Of a DNA stretch of 59,361 nt, positions 36,471-45,921 are shown piece by piece. This DNA comes from Bacteroidales bacterium. Its GTDB lineage: Bacteria > Bacteroidota > Bacteroidia > Bacteroidales > VadinHA17. Made by a program: the position numbers and the translations under genes. The DNA lies in the NCBI GenBank assembly GCA_024763075.1, contig JANTGF010000014.1, positions 1 to 59,361 of the forward strand. Direction: 5' to 3'. Each line of letters starts with the position of its first letter. Position 1 is the stretch's first letter. The notes under the pieces were generated by a model. It did not search any database, was not told where the DNA came from, and saw only the letters and a program-made list of their open reading frames with translations.

Positions 36471-37529
36471 GTGAATAAAGACAAGCATACATATTTTATT
36501 AACAGGTGTCTGGAACTGGCTGGAAAAGGCATGGGTAGTACCCGGACTAACCCAATGGTGGGGTCGGTTATTGTTCATGATGGCAAAATTATTGGAGAAG
36601 GTTATCATCAGAAATTCGGGGAGAACCATGCAGAGGTAAATGCCATTGAGGCTGTGAAAGATAAAAAATTATTGAAAAACAGCACACTTTTTGTAAACCT
36701 GGAACCCTGTTCCCATCAGGGCAAAACACCTCCCTGTTCCGACCTGATCATCCGGATGGGTATTCCACATGTAGTGATTGGCATGGTTGATCCGAACGCT
36801 GTTGTTGCAGGCAAAGGAATCAGGAAAATGAAACAATCCGGGATAAAGGTGGAGGTTGGATTCATGGAAAGTGAATGTCGCTTTTTAAATCGCCGGTTTA
36901 TTACATTTCATGAAAAAAAAAGACCCTATATTATATTAAAATGGGCACAATCTGCCGATGGCTTTATAGATATTGTCCGGCAAAAAGAAACAGCCATTGG
37001 CCCACACTGGATATCCGGACCATATGAGCAGATGCTTGTGCACAAATGGAGATCAGAGGAAATGGCTATTCTGGTCGGGACCAACACAGTGGAAAAAGAT
37101 AATCCTGCGCTGAATGTGCGGGATTGGGCCGGAGATTCACCGCAAAGATTTGTAATTGACCGGACCCTGCGCCTTGACAATGATCTGAAGTTGATGAATG
37201 GTTCTTTCCCTTCTGTGATTTTTACTGAAAAACAACAGGCTCCCGGGACCGGAAAAAAGAGTATCCCAATTGATTTCAGTAAAGACATCTGGCCGCAGAT
37301 TATGAAACATCTGTATGATCTGGACCTGGTTTCCGTATTAATTGAAGGAGGCGGGGACACCATAAATAGCCTGATAAATTCAGGTTTGTGGGATGAAGCC
37401 AGGGTATTTACTGGTTATAAGAACTTTGGTGATGGAGTAAAGGCTCCTGTGATACAGACAAAGCCAGTACAGCACCACCAAACATGGAATACTGAGCTGG
37501 GTTTTTATTTCAATGATTTAAAACCCTAG
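36471..37529 (+). CDS. ribD: bifunctional riboflavin biosynthesis deaminase/reductase RibD
   Basis: RibD deaminates the pyrimidine intermediate and then reduces its ribose side chain in riboflavin synthesis. The 352-residue protein has the zinc deaminase site H53-A-E55 with C80 and C89 (PCSHQGKTPPC), and a C-terminal RibD_C reductase domain (about 155-350) with VLIEGGGDTINSLI. The start is GTG: in frame, the only codons between the upstream TAA (36444) and this GTG contain no ATG, and the sequence MNKDKHTYFINRCLELA matches the expected N-terminus. The 3' end is three bases from the convergent LOG gene. Confidence 0.95.
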   Translation: MNKDKHTYFINRCLELAGKGMGSTRTNPMVGSVIVHDGKIIGEGYHQKFGENHAEVNAIEAVKDKKLLKNSTLFVNLEPCSHQGKTPPCSDLIIRMGIPHVVIGMVDPNAVVAGKGIRKMKQSGIKVEVGFMESECRFLNRRFITFHEKKRPYIILKWAQSADGFIDIVRQKETAIGPHWISGPYEQMLVHKWRSEEMAILVGTNTVEKDNPALNVRDWAGDSPQRFVIDRTLRLDNDLKLMNGSFPSVIFTEKQQAPGTGKKSIPIDFSKDIWPQIMKHLYDLDLVSVLIEGGGDTINSLINSGLWDEARVFTGYKNFGDGVKAPVIQTKPVQHHQTWNTELGFYFNDLKP

Positions 37530-37532
37530 ATA

Positions 37533-38120
37533 CTAGATGGCTGCATTCTTTCTGGCTCTTACCGGATCCCAATTTCCTGAGTTCTTTAAAGCAGAAATTA
37601 CTTCGGAAGATTTATTTACAATTTGCCATGTATGGTTATGATCTTTTTTGATGAAGTTGTTTGCAAGCATTACCGAGAAAAACTCCAGTAACTTATCGTA
37701 ATAGCCGTTAATGTTTATAATAATGATGGGAACAGATATTAGTCCCAGTTGTTTCAGGGTAATGGCCTCAGTAAGTTCTTCCAGCGTACCATATCCGCCC
37801 GGTAAGGCAATGATGGCATCGGTTTCCATCATAATTATCTTTTTGCGTTCCTGCATGGTATCCACTGCCACCAAATCACTGACTCCCTGATGTGCCCAGC
37901 CTTCATTTATCATAAATTTTGGAATAACACCTCTGATTTTACCGTTCAACTCAAGGACGGTATCTGCCAGTTTTCCCATCAGTCCGATGGGCCCGCCTCC
38001 ATACTGAATCAAAATGTCTTCCTTTACCAGAATCTGTGCCAGGGCTTTGGTTTCTTCCACAAACTCACCCCCGGCAAGGCTGCTGGATGCACAAAATATG
38101 GTAGCACTGGAAATATTCAT
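37533..38120 (-). CDS. LOG family protein (cytokinin riboside 5'-monophosphate phosphoribohydrolase-like)
   Basis: A 195-residue TIGR00730/LOG family protein. The signature PGGYGTLEE (107-115) and the upstream ERKKIIMM (R92, K93) are both present; these hydrolyse nucleoside monophosphates to the free base. In plants the products are cytokinins; in bacteria the physiological substrate is often AMP or unknown. It is convergent with ribD and upstream of repeat family B. Confidence 0.93.
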   Translation of the reverse strand: MNISSATIFCASSSLAGGEFVEETKALAQILVKEDILIQYGGGPIGLMGKLADTVLELNGKIRGVIPKFMINEGWAHQGVSDLVAVDTMQERKKIIMMETDAIIALPGGYGTLEELTEAITLKQLGLISVPIIIININGYYDKLLEFFSVMLANNFIKKDHNHTWQIVNKSSEVISALKNSGNWDPVRARKNAAI

Positions 38121-38185
38121 GTTGTAGACTATTTAGTTTATCTATAAACTCGGTGTCTGGTTCAGAAAGTTAGCTATCAAGGCTT

Positions 38186-38262
38186 GTGAAGTCAAAAAAA
38201 GCGGAGTTTACTGGTGTAATCGAGTATTTTTTTGACAAATATAACGCAGATAGCGGACTTTA
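38186..38262 (+). repeat. dispersed intergenic repeat, family B copy 2
   Basis: Shares GGAGTTTACT-TGTAA-GA, an AT-rich spacer and ATAACGCA-ATA with 18755-18842, in the same order. It lies upstream of the LOG gene, in the gap that also holds the trxA terminator. Confidence 0.45.
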
Positions 38263-38294
38263 TGGACAGACAATTTAAAAAATATAAGCCAGAC

Positions 38295-38326
38295 CAAAAA
38301 AGGCATAGTTTAAACCATGCCTTTTT
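38295..38326 (-). terminator. terminator of trxA
   Basis: On the minus strand AAAAAGGCAT pairs with ATGCCTTTTT around GGTTTAAACT, ending in a T run. It is 22 bases after the trxA stop. The stem is symmetrical enough to act for both strands. Confidence 0.75.
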
Positions 38327-38347
38327 GATTACATGCTTGTATAAAAT

Positions 38348-38665
38348 TTACAATAATGGTTCAAGTTTTGACAGAAAATGTCCTTTGGGAACAGCACCGA
38401 CCTGTTTGTCAACTGCTTCTCCGTTTTTAAAATAGAGGACTGTCGGGATATTTCGTATTCCGTACTTCCTTGTAACATTCGGATTGCTGTCAACATCCAG
38501 TTTTGCAACAACCACTTTCCCTTCATAATCTTCTGCAAGTTCTGAAAGAATAGGTCCAACCATCCGGCACGGGCCACACCATTCAGCCCAGAAATCAACA
38601 ATTACAGGTTTGTCAGATTTTATTACCAACTCTTCAAAATTGGTATCAGTAGCTTCTACAGTCAT
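38348..38665 (-). CDS. trxA: thioredoxin
   Basis: A 105-residue cytoplasmic thioredoxin with the exact active site WCGPCR (C30, C33), the KLDVDSNPNVTRKYGIRNIPT strand with its cis-proline (given here in two parts: KLDVDSNPNVT and RNIPT), and the GAVPKGHFLSKL C-terminus. No signal peptide. It lies 57 bases downstream of dnaE on the same strand and has a strong terminator. Confidence 0.96.
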   Translation of the reverse strand: MTVEATDTNFEELVIKSDKPVIVDFWAEWCGPCRMVGPILSELAEDYEGKVVVAKLDVDSNPNVTRKYGIRNIPTVLYFKNGEAVDKQVGAVPKGHFLSKLEPLL

Positions 38666-38722
38666 AAATGATATTTTTAAAAATTATTAATAATTATATG
38701 CGTCCCGTTTTTGGTTAAACTA

Positions 38723-41700
38723 TTATCTTACAGTTATGTCAATTCCTGGCTGATGATCAATAAAGCCAAGTAATTCATCCGAGATCTTTATCCTTTTTGT
38801 CCGGGAAAACATGTTCACGCTCACTTTATCAACGGGGTCAAAGATATTAATTTTGAATAAAACATTTCCTTTCACGGAAGAAACTTTTTGAATTTCCTCT
38901 ACAAAATCCGAGGTAATTGTCGAAACCGGTACATTGAGTGTAACTGCTTTAATAAGCTCGTTTCTGACTTCCGATAAGAGGTGCATGCTTTTAACTTTAA
39001 ACTCAAAAACATTTTCTTTATAATAAGAAGCCTGGGCACTGCCTTTAATAAGTAAAGACAATCCTTCTTTAAAAAACTTGCCATAATTCAGATAGTCATG
39101 GCCAAAAAGTGCAATTCTGAAAGCCGCATTATAATCCTGTATAGTTAGGAACCCATATGGCTTACCATTTTTGGAGGTGCCGGTTTTAAAATCAGATACA
39201 ATACCGGCGAAAGACAGCTTTTTGCCTTTCAGGGTGTTCATATCTGTCAGTCCATCCAGGCTTATATTTGTAAAAGAGCTAATCTCAAATTTATAATCGT
39301 CCAATGGGTGAGCAGATAAATATATTCCAATAAGGTCTTTTTCTTTTTTTAGTTTTTCTATTTTAGACCAGGTCAGGGGCACAGGGAGGGCTGGTTTTAC
39401 AATTTCAAAGCTGGCCGATTCACCAAATAAAGATTGCTGGGTGGTGTTTTTCTCTAGCTTGAACCGGTTCCCATACTTAATGATTTCCTCCACAAAAGTT
39501 GATCCCTTACCGTTTTCGGCAAGAAAATGCTCCCTTCTTACATCCGGCAAATTGTCAAAGGCTCCTGCAATTGCCAGGGCTTCCAGGTTTTTCTTATTCA
39601 CAACAGAAAGGTCAATTCTCTCCACAAAATCATAAATACTTGTGAAAAGACCGTTTTTCTTTCTTTCGTCTTTAATAAGCTCAGCTGCATGATGACCCAC
39701 ACCCTTTATGGCTCCAAGGCCAAAGCGGATATCCCCTTTATTATTAACGGTGAATTTAATATTGCTTTCATTTACATCCGGACTTAATACAGAGATTCCC
39801 ATCCTTTTTGCTTCATCCATATAGATGGTGATCTTTTTGAGGTCATTGATTTCCCTGCTGAGAACGGCAGCCATATATTCGGCAGGAAAGTGGGCTTTCA
39901 GATAAGCCGTTCGGTAAGCCAGGTATGCGTAACAGGTGGAGTGTGATTTGTTGAAAGCATATTGTGCAAAAGCTTCCCAGTCATGCCATACTTTTTCAGC
40001 TGTTTTTTTATCAATATTGTTTTTCTCACAACCTTCCAGGAAACGTTTGTTGAGCTTGTCCATTTCCTTTTTTTTCTTCTTTCCCATAGCTTTCCTGAGG
40101 GAATCAGCTTCGCCCCGGGTAAATCCGGCCATGGCCTGCGAAAGTTGCATGACCTGTTCCTGATAAACCGTAATTCCGTAGGTGTCTTTCAGGTATTTCT
40201 CCATTAATGGCAGGTTGTACTGTATTTTGGAACGGCCGTGTTTTCGGTTGATGAATTCAGGAATATACTCCATTGGGCCGGGGCGATAAAGTGCATTCAT
40301 GGCAATCAGATCTTCAAAACGGTTGGGTTTTAATTCCCTCAGGTGCTTTTTCATCCCGTCCGATTCAAACTGGAAAAGCCCTGTAGTTTCTCCCCGGCTG
40401 AATAATTCAAAAGTTTCTTTATCATCCAATGGTATTTCATCCATTTTAAGATCGATGCCTCTTGACTCCCGGACATTTTCTACAGCATCCCTGATTTTGG
40501 AAAGTGTTTTCAGCCCCAGAAAGTCCATTTTTAACATACCCACACTTTCCACCCAGTCTCCGTCAAATTGAGTTACAAAAAGATCGGAATCCTTTGAAGT
40601 GCAGAGGGGGATATGATTTACCAGATCAGATTTTCCGATAATGATACCACAGGCGTGAAGCCCGGTATGCCGTTTGGAGCCTTCAAGAATCTGAGCATAT
40701 TTCAGGGTTTGGGAAACAAGCGGGTTTTCCGAGTCTTTAGCCTCACGTAGTTCTTTTACTTCTTTATAGGCCTGTTCCAGTGTTATTTTTGGCCTTTCCG
40801 GTACCAGTTTGGCCAGTCTGTCTGCCTCGGAAAGAGGCAGTTTTTGTACCCTGGCAATATCCCGGATGGCCATTTTAGCTGCCATGGTGCCAAAAGTTAT
40901 GATGTGGGCTACTTTTTCTTTCCCATATCTTTTTACCACCCATTTAAGTACATCATCTCTTCCGTCCTCATCAAAATCAATGTCAATATCCGGCATACTG
41001 ATCCTGTCAGGATTTAAAAATCTCTCAAAAAGGAGGCCATATTTCAGCGGATCGATGTCTGTAATTTTTAGAGAATAAGCCACTACTGAACCTGCCGCAG
41101 ATCCGCGACCAGGACCCACAGAAACGCCCATTTCCCTTGCGGCATTCAAGACCTCCTGTACAATGAGAAAATACCCGGGGAATCCCATTTTTTGAATAAC
41201 GGATAGTTCAAAATCAATTCTTTCACGGATATCATTGGTAATTTCAGGGTATCTCTTTTTCGCCCCTTCATAACTCAGGTGGCGTAAGTAGTCATCTGCA
41301 TCCTTAAACCCTTCCGGTATGGGAAAGTCCGGCATGATGGGCCGCTGGTCCAGTTCGTAATCTTCAATTTTCTCAGCAACTTCCATGGTATTTTCCAGCG
41401 CTTCGGGGATGTCCGGAAAAAGTGCATACATCTCATCCCGTGTTTTAAACCACTCCTGTTTGGTGTACCTCAACCGATTCGGATCGTCAAGGTCTTTTCC
41501 AGTGTTCAGGCAAATAAGCCGGTCATGAGCTTCCGCATCTTCTTCATTGATGAAATGAACATCATTTGTTGCAATGAGTTTAATCTGGTATTTTTTTGCA
41601 AATTCAATCAGTTTTGCATTGACAATCCGTTGTTTGGCAAAAGTATCCCTGTCCATTTCAGGATCACCGGATTTATGTCTTTGGAGTTCAAGGTAGTAAT

Positions 41701-42205
41701 CTTCTCCAAAAAGTTCTTTGAACCAGATTATGGTTTTTTCAGCTTCCTCTTCATTGCCATGAATGATAGCCTGAGGAACTTCACCTCCCAGACAGGCAGT
41801 AGATGCAATAATCCCTTCATGATACTTTTCCAGAATCTCTTTGTCTATCCGGGGTTTATAATAGAAGCCTTCTGTCCAGGCAGTTGTAATCAACTTCGAC
41901 AGATTTTTATATCCCTGCTTGTTTTTTGCCAGCAATATCAGGTGGTTGCCCCCCCGGTCTGTTTTATCCGTCCTGTCTTTCAAACTGTTTTTTGCCACAT
42001 AAACTTCACAGCCCAGAATAGGTTTAATATCATTCGCCATAGCAACATTATAAAAATGTTTTGCCCCGAACAGATTTCCATGATCCGTAATTGCAACCGC
42101 TGTCATTCCGTCTTCCCTGGCCTTTTTTATTATAAGCTCAACTTTTGAAGCTCCGTCAAGAATAGAGTACTGCGTATGGACATGTAAATGTGTAAATGGC
42201 TTCAT
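38723..42205 (-). CDS. dnaE: DNA polymerase III subunit alpha (DnaE)
   Basis: The 1160-residue replicative polymerase. The N-terminal PHP domain starts LHVHTQYSILDGASK; the polymerase core has GPGRGSAAGSVVAY (about 360) and the catalytic aspartates in MPDIDIDFDEDGR near residue 405; RPGPMEYIPEF and MQLSQAMAGFTRGEAD follow; the helix-hairpin-helix region is near GLGAIKGVGHHA, and the C-terminus contains an OB-fold (KLSFAGIVSDFKTGTSK) that binds single-stranded DNA. It is a DnaE1-type enzyme; the PHP metal residues appear intact (HVH, DHGN), so it could still proofread, though this is not shown. Confidence 0.97.
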   Translation of the reverse strand: MKPFTHLHVHTQYSILDGASKVELIIKKAREDGMTAVAITDHGNLFGAKHFYNVAMANDIKPILGCEVYVAKNSLKDRTDKTDRGGNHLILLAKNKQGYKNLSKLITTAWTEGFYYKPRIDKEILEKYHEGIIASTACLGGEVPQAIIHGNEEEAEKTIIWFKELFGEDYYLELQRHKSGDPEMDRDTFAKQRIVNAKLIEFAKKYQIKLIATNDVHFINEEDAEAHDRLICLNTGKDLDDPNRLRYTKQEWFKTRDEMYALFPDIPEALENTMEVAEKIEDYELDQRPIMPDFPIPEGFKDADDYLRHLSYEGAKKRYPEITNDIRERIDFELSVIQKMGFPGYFLIVQEVLNAAREMGVSVGPGRGSAAGSVVAYSLKITDIDPLKYGLLFERFLNPDRISMPDIDIDFDEDGRDDVLKWVVKRYGKEKVAHIITFGTMAAKMAIRDIARVQKLPLSEADRLAKLVPERPKITLEQAYKEVKELREAKDSENPLVSQTLKYAQILEGSKRHTGLHACGIIIGKSDLVNHIPLCTSKDSDLFVTQFDGDWVESVGMLKMDFLGLKTLSKIRDAVENVRESRGIDLKMDEIPLDDKETFELFSRGETTGLFQFESDGMKKHLRELKPNRFEDLIAMNALYRPGPMEYIPEFINRKHGRSKIQYNLPLMEKYLKDTYGITVYQEQVMQLSQAMAGFTRGEADSLRKAMGKKKKKEMDKLNKRFLEGCEKNNIDKKTAEKVWHDWEAFAQYAFNKSHSTCYAYLAYRTAYLKAHFPAEYMAAVLSREINDLKKITIYMDEAKRMGISVLSPDVNESNIKFTVNNKGDIRFGLGAIKGVGHHAAELIKDERKKNGLFTSIYDFVERIDLSVVNKKNLEALAIAGAFDNLPDVRREHFLAENGKGSTFVEEIIKYGNRFKLEKNTTQQSLFGESASFEIVKPALPVPLTWSKIEKLKKEKDLIGIYLSAHPLDDYKFEISSFTNISLDGLTDMNTLKGKKLSFAGIVSDFKTGTSKNGKPYGFLTIQDYNAAFRIALFGHDYLNYGKFFKEGLSLLIKGSAQASYYKENVFEFKVKSMHLLSEVRNELIKAVTLNVPVSTITSDFVEEIQKVSSVKGNVLFKINIFDPVDKVSVNMFSRTKRIKISDELLGFIDHQPGIDITVR

Positions 42206-42399
42206 TAATATAATGTATTGAAAATGTTATGTTTAAGGAATCCGTAAAGTTTTGGATACCGGGCCTGTAAAGTTATAGAAAACTGTGGCATGAAAATAGC
42301 CTGTTGATAAGTTCTGAATAATTTAAGAACGACTTAAATGAAGGTTTTTTCCAATAAGCAAAAATTACCAAAAACATTTTTTTAACAACAATTAAATAG

Positions 42400-42407
42400 T
42401 ATCTTTG
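42400..42407 (+). promoter_or_regulatory. -7 promoter element for rpsP-rimM
   Basis: TATCTTTG matches TAnnTTTG, 42 bases before the rpsP ATG. The stretch upstream back to dnaE is AT-rich and holds nothing else I can name. Confidence 0.55.
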
Positions 42408-42448
42408 CGCCCGTTAAAATTATAGGATTATTAACTAAAAGCGTAAAA

Positions 42449-43063
42449 ATGCCAGCAAAAATCAGATTAACAAGACATGGTAGAAAGAAAAAACCTTTTT
42501 ATCATATTGTGATAGCTGATAGCAGGGCGCCACGGGATGGCAAATTTATTGAAAGGATTGGGATTTATAATCCGAATACAAATCCTGCCACTATTGAGTT
42601 GAATTTTGATAGTGCTTTAGATTGGCTTCAAAAAGGCGCACAACCTACAGATACCTGTAGAGCTATCCTGTCGTACAAAGGAGTTTTATACAAAAATCAT
42701 CTCTTAAATGGAGTGAAAAAAGGAGCCTTTTCAGAAGATGAAGCTGAAAAAAGGTTTCAGACATGGCTTACAGCCAAGGAACAGAAGATTCAGGCTAAAA
42801 GAGACAGCCTGAGTAATGCCGCAAGGGAAGCAGCGAAGGAGAAATTTGAAGCTGAAACCAAAGTAAACGAGGCAAGAGCTGAAGAAATTGCCAAAAGACA
42901 GTCAAAACTGGCTGAAGAATTAGCAGCATCAGAAGCTAAGGCAAAAGGAGAAACTGTTCCTGAAGAAACTGTTGAACAACCGGTTGCTGAGGAGCAGGCT
43001 CCCGCACCGGAAGAGACCTCTGAAAAAGAAGAAAAAACAGAGACTCCTGCGGAAGAAAAATAG
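42449..43063 (+). CDS. rpsP: 30S ribosomal protein S16 with long acidic C-terminal extension
   Basis: Residues 1-80 are S16 proper ([39 protein letters not shown]). The remaining 120 residues are a helical, alanine- and glutamate-rich tail ([21 protein letters not shown]) ending in a proline/glutamate-rich end ([16 protein letters not shown]). Extended S16 is common in Bacteroidota, where the tail has no assigned role. It is followed by rimM, whose product acts on 16S rRNA maturation near S19; both are normally co-transcribed. Confidence 0.97.
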   Translation: MPAKIRLTRHGRKKKPFYHIVIADSRAPRDGKFIERIGIYNPNTNPATIELNFDSALDWLQKGAQPTDTCRAILSYKGVLYKNHLLNGVKKGAFSEDEAEKRFQTWLTAKEQKIQAKRDSLSNAAREAAKEKFEAETKVNEARAEEIAKRQSKLAEELAASEAKAKGETVPEETVEQPVAEEQAPAPEETSEKEEKTETPAEEK

Positions 43064-43090
43064 AATCGTACTCTATATATCTGATCTTTT

Positions 43091-43615
43091 ATGACCCTGA
43101 AGAGAGAGAAAGTCGATCTTTTGGGAGTTTTGATAAAAACCCATGGTTTTAAGGGTGAACTTGTTTTGAAAGCAGGATTACCTCTGAAAGACAGATATGA
43201 AAATATGGAATCAGTATTTCTGTTAATCAACGGGATACTGGTTCCTTTTTTTTTGGAAGAATTTGAGATAAGTACAGAAAAATCTGCCATTCTGAAATTT
43301 GAAGATGTGAATACAAAGGATGAAGCGGAAAAGCTGAGGAGTAAAAGTGTATTTATCCAAAAAACAATTTCAGAATCCAATTCCAATCCCGATCGTATTC
43401 AGGATTTCGCAGGTTTTGAATTACGGAATGAAAACGGCCAAAATTCAGGGATTATTCTGGATCTTGTTGAAATTGCCGGAAATCCACTTCTTGTGATTGA
43501 CGTAAAAGGAGTTGAAGTCTTGGTTCCTGCAAATGAAGAATTATGGATTGAAGTAAATCCTGAAGAAAAATATATTTGTCTAAGGATACCGGATGGGTTG
43601 ATAACACAGGAATAG
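43091..43615 (+). CDS. rimM: 16S rRNA processing protein RimM
   Basis: A 174-residue RimM that binds S19 and helps 30S head assembly. The N-terminal domain shows VDLLGVLIKTHGFKGELVLK; the C-terminal PRC-barrel starts near DFAGFELRNENGQ and ends VLVPANEELWIEVNPEE. It starts 27 bases after rpsP on the same strand, the standard pairing; trmD does not follow here. Confidence 0.95.
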   Translation: MTLKREKVDLLGVLIKTHGFKGELVLKAGLPLKDRYENMESVFLLINGILVPFFLEEFEISTEKSAILKFEDVNTKDEAEKLRSKSVFIQKTISESNSNPDRIQDFAGFELRNENGQNSGIILDLVEIAGNPLLVIDVKGVEVLVPANEELWIEVNPEEKYICLRIPDGLITQE

Positions 43616-43710
43616 TTTTTGTTTATTTTTCTCTGCAGATAATCACAATGGTATGCAACATTGTGTGAATGTTAACGTCTTTCAAAATATAACCATTATT
43701 ATTTATTATT

Positions 43711-44421
43711 ATGAGAAAAAAATCAATTGGGATCGTCCTTGTATTTTTTATCCTGGCATCGGGTAGTGTGAATGTTTTTGGGGCCGGCCAAAACAAGGAA
43801 ACACGAAATGTGAATGCTTTTAGCGAGCTTGGGTTATCCGTATTGGCTGATGTCTACATAAGCCAGGGGAATAAAACAGAAATTACAATCGAGGGAGATG
43901 CAAATGCAATAGAACATATTGAAACAAAGGTTTCCGGAGATAAGCTAAAAATTAAATACGATTCCTGGAAAACTTTCGGGTATAAACGGGTGAAAATTTA
44001 TATCAGCTCTCCAAATTGGAATGGCATTTATTTGTCAGGTTCGGGAAATATCCGCAATAAAACGGCAATGGAAAGCAAAGAGCTGGATATTTCCGTCAGC
44101 GGAAGTGGGAATGTCTCCATGGATCAGTTGTCAGTTGAACAATTTGAAATCAGGATTTCCGGATCAGGCGATATTAACCTTAGAAGTAGTAAAAAAGGGG
44201 ATTCCATGAATATTGCAATAAGTGGGAGTGGAGATATAGATGCAACCGGCGTTCCGGTTGACAAGGCCGAAGTTAGAATCAGTGGTTCAGGAAGAGCAAA
44301 ACTGTTTGTTGAAAGTGAGCTTGATGCAAGTATTTCGGGAAGCGGGAGTGTGTACTACAAAGGAAATGCCATTATTGATGCCCGGACCAGCGGATCCGGG
44401 AAGGTAAAAAAACTGAAATAA
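43711..44421 (+). CDS. exported DUF2807 (head GIN) beta-helix protein
   Basis: The 236-residue product has a signal peptide (MRKKSIGIVLVFFILASGSVNVFG) and a DUF2807/GIN domain: repeated ISGSGDI/VSGSGNV-type turns (LSGSGNIRNKT, VSGSGNVSMDQ, ISGSGDINLRS, ISGSGDIDATG, ISGSGRAKLF, ISGSGSVYYKG) of 20-25 residues, as expected for a right-handed beta-helix. Such proteins are thought to be secreted or periplasmic; the role is unknown. Confidence 0.9.
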   Translation: MRKKSIGIVLVFFILASGSVNVFGAGQNKETRNVNAFSELGLSVLADVYISQGNKTEITIEGDANAIEHIETKVSGDKLKIKYDSWKTFGYKRVKIYISSPNWNGIYLSGSGNIRNKTAMESKELDISVSGSGNVSMDQLSVEQFEIRISGSGDINLRSSKKGDSMNIAISGSGDIDATGVPVDKAEVRISGSGRAKLFVESELDASISGSGSVYYKGNAIIDARTSGSGKVKKLK

Positions 44422-44426
44422 AATAT

Positions 44427-44993
44427 TTATTTTCTGATAATTTCTATTTCATTGTGGGGTCCGAGCCTGATAATGGAGGAAGGGATTTTTGGTGCGTTGC
44501 TTTCCCCCAAACCGGGATCAATAATATAATCCACACCTTTTTTGACGGCTTCTTCTATATTACTAAAAGTTTGCGGATGCGGATGCCCTGAAATATTTGC
44601 AGATGTTGAAACTATGGGCTTTTGAAACCGGCTGATCAATTCCTGACAAAAAGGTGTTTTGCATATCCTTATTCCGATTGAGCTGCCGGGGCCGATCAGA
44701 TTTGGAGCCAGGTGGACCGCACCGGAGAAGATGATAGTGAGTGGTTTTTCTGACAGTTGAATCAAATCCCAGGCCATTGAAGGTAATTCTATAATATAAT
44801 TTTCAAGCATTTCCATGCTGTCAACCAGTACCAGCATTGATTTGCTGTCTTCCCGTTGCTTGAGATGATAAACTTTTTTAACTGCCTCAGGGTTTGTGGC
44901 ATCACAGCCAATTCCCCAGATGGTATCCGTCGGGTAAAGAATCAGGTTTCCTTCTTTCAGGACTTTTAAGGCTGCATCAACTTCTTTCAGCAT
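44427..44993 (-). CDS. L-threonylcarbamoyladenylate synthase (TsaC/Sua5 family)
   Basis: The 188-residue YrdC-domain protein makes threonylcarbamoyl-AMP for t6A37 of ANN-decoding tRNAs. It shows the N-terminal ILYPTDTIWGIGCDA, KQREDSKSMLVLV and the later STSANISGHPHP, which match the substrate pocket of YrdC. Its length corresponds to short TsaC-like forms without the Sua5 C-terminal domain. It begins one base after the glycosyltransferase stop, so the two share a transcript. Confidence 0.94.
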   Translation of the reverse strand: MLKEVDAALKVLKEGNLILYPTDTIWGIGCDATNPEAVKKVYHLKQREDSKSMLVLVDSMEMLENYIIELPSMAWDLIQLSEKPLTIIFSGAVHLAPNLIGPGSSIGIRICKTPFCQELISRFQKPIVSTSANISGHPHPQTFSNIEEAVKKGVDYIIDPGLGESNAPKIPSSIIRLGPHNEIEIIRK

Positions 44994-44994
44994 T

Positions 44995-45753
44995 TTATTT
45001 TTGATTTTTTCGTAACATCCAGAGCTTGATGTAACGCATGCTTACAGCATATGCTGAAACAACTGAAATTACAAATCCCGGAAACCCGTCAAGAAAACCG
45101 GTGTGAATAAAATAATGTTTGACAAACCGGTAAAACGGCTTTATTAGAAGATGGTATAAAGTAATTTTTCCAACCTTCGGATCATAATCGAGTGCCTGGA
45201 GCGTTGCATACCGGTTCAGTTTTTCAATATACGCATCAAGAGTTGTATAGGTATTGTGGTACAATTTATTTTCCAGGAATCCCACTTTCCCATCGGCAAT
45301 CAACTCTTCATGAACATATTTATTGTTATACCTTGATTGATCCCTTTGAAATAAGCGGATAACTTTGTCATTACGCCATCCACTATGCCTGATCAGCCTT
45401 CCCATAAAGTAAAACGTCCGGTAAATCCAGAATCCTGATTCATCCGGATCTTTATTCAGGACCTCAATAATTTCTTTTTTTAACTCAGGGGTGACTCGTT
45501 CATCCGCATCCAGGATTAGTACCCACTTATTTTTGGCCTGTGGAATAATCCAGTTTTTCTGGGCTGATCCGGAAATGTACTCATGCTGAAGAAAAGTAAC
45601 ATCGAATTTCTTAGCAATTTCCGGAGTTTTGTCGGTACTGAATGAATCTACAACAATAATCTCTTCTGCAAAAAGGACAGAGCGAATTGTTTCCTCAATG
45701 TTTCTTTCCTCATTATAAGTGGTGATTATGGCTGTTAGATTTATCGTATCCAT
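44995..45753 (-). CDS. family 2 glycosyltransferase, LPS-core (WaaE/KdtX-like)
   Basis: A 252-residue GT-A enzyme. It begins INLTAIITTYNEERNIEETI; the metal/nucleotide-binding DXD is D82-A-D84 in LILDADERVTPEL; GSAQKNWII and the later HSGWRNDKVIRLFQRD follow. This is the pattern of the WaaE/KdtX beta-glucosyltransferases that extend the LPS core. The C-terminus has a hydrophobic stretch that probably touches the membrane. The gene is co-transcribed with the downstream tsaC-like gene. Confidence 0.9.
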   Translation of the reverse strand: MDTINLTAIITTYNEERNIEETIRSVLFAEEIIVVDSFSTDKTPEIAKKFDVTFLQHEYISGSAQKNWIIPQAKNKWVLILDADERVTPELKKEIIEVLNKDPDESGFWIYRTFYFMGRLIRHSGWRNDKVIRLFQRDQSRYNNKYVHEELIADGKVGFLENKLYHNTYTTLDAYIEKLNRYATLQALDYDPKVGKITLYHLLIKPFYRFVKHYFIHTGFLDGFPGFVISVVSAYAVSMRYIKLWMLRKNQK

Positions 45754-45921
45754 CTATTCCGGTTGGTTATTTTAAGGGTACAAAAAGGGTTTGGCTTTCT
45801 TATCATCTGCCTATTTAATAATTAACTGATGAAAAGTGATTTTATTTTATAGAAAGGAAAGAATTTACTGCACTACTTTTTAAAAGAGCAAAAAAATTAA
45901 GAAATTAAGCACCAATTGTAA

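Noticed and set aside
41525-42148. 207-codon plus-strand frame opposite dnaE
   Set aside because: Antisense shadow of the PHP/polymerase region of dnaE, Phe/Cys-rich and without family motifs.
42790-43386. 198-codon minus-strand frame opposite rpsP/rimM
   Set aside because: Serine-rich shadow of the S16 tail and rimM; both sense genes are firmly identified.
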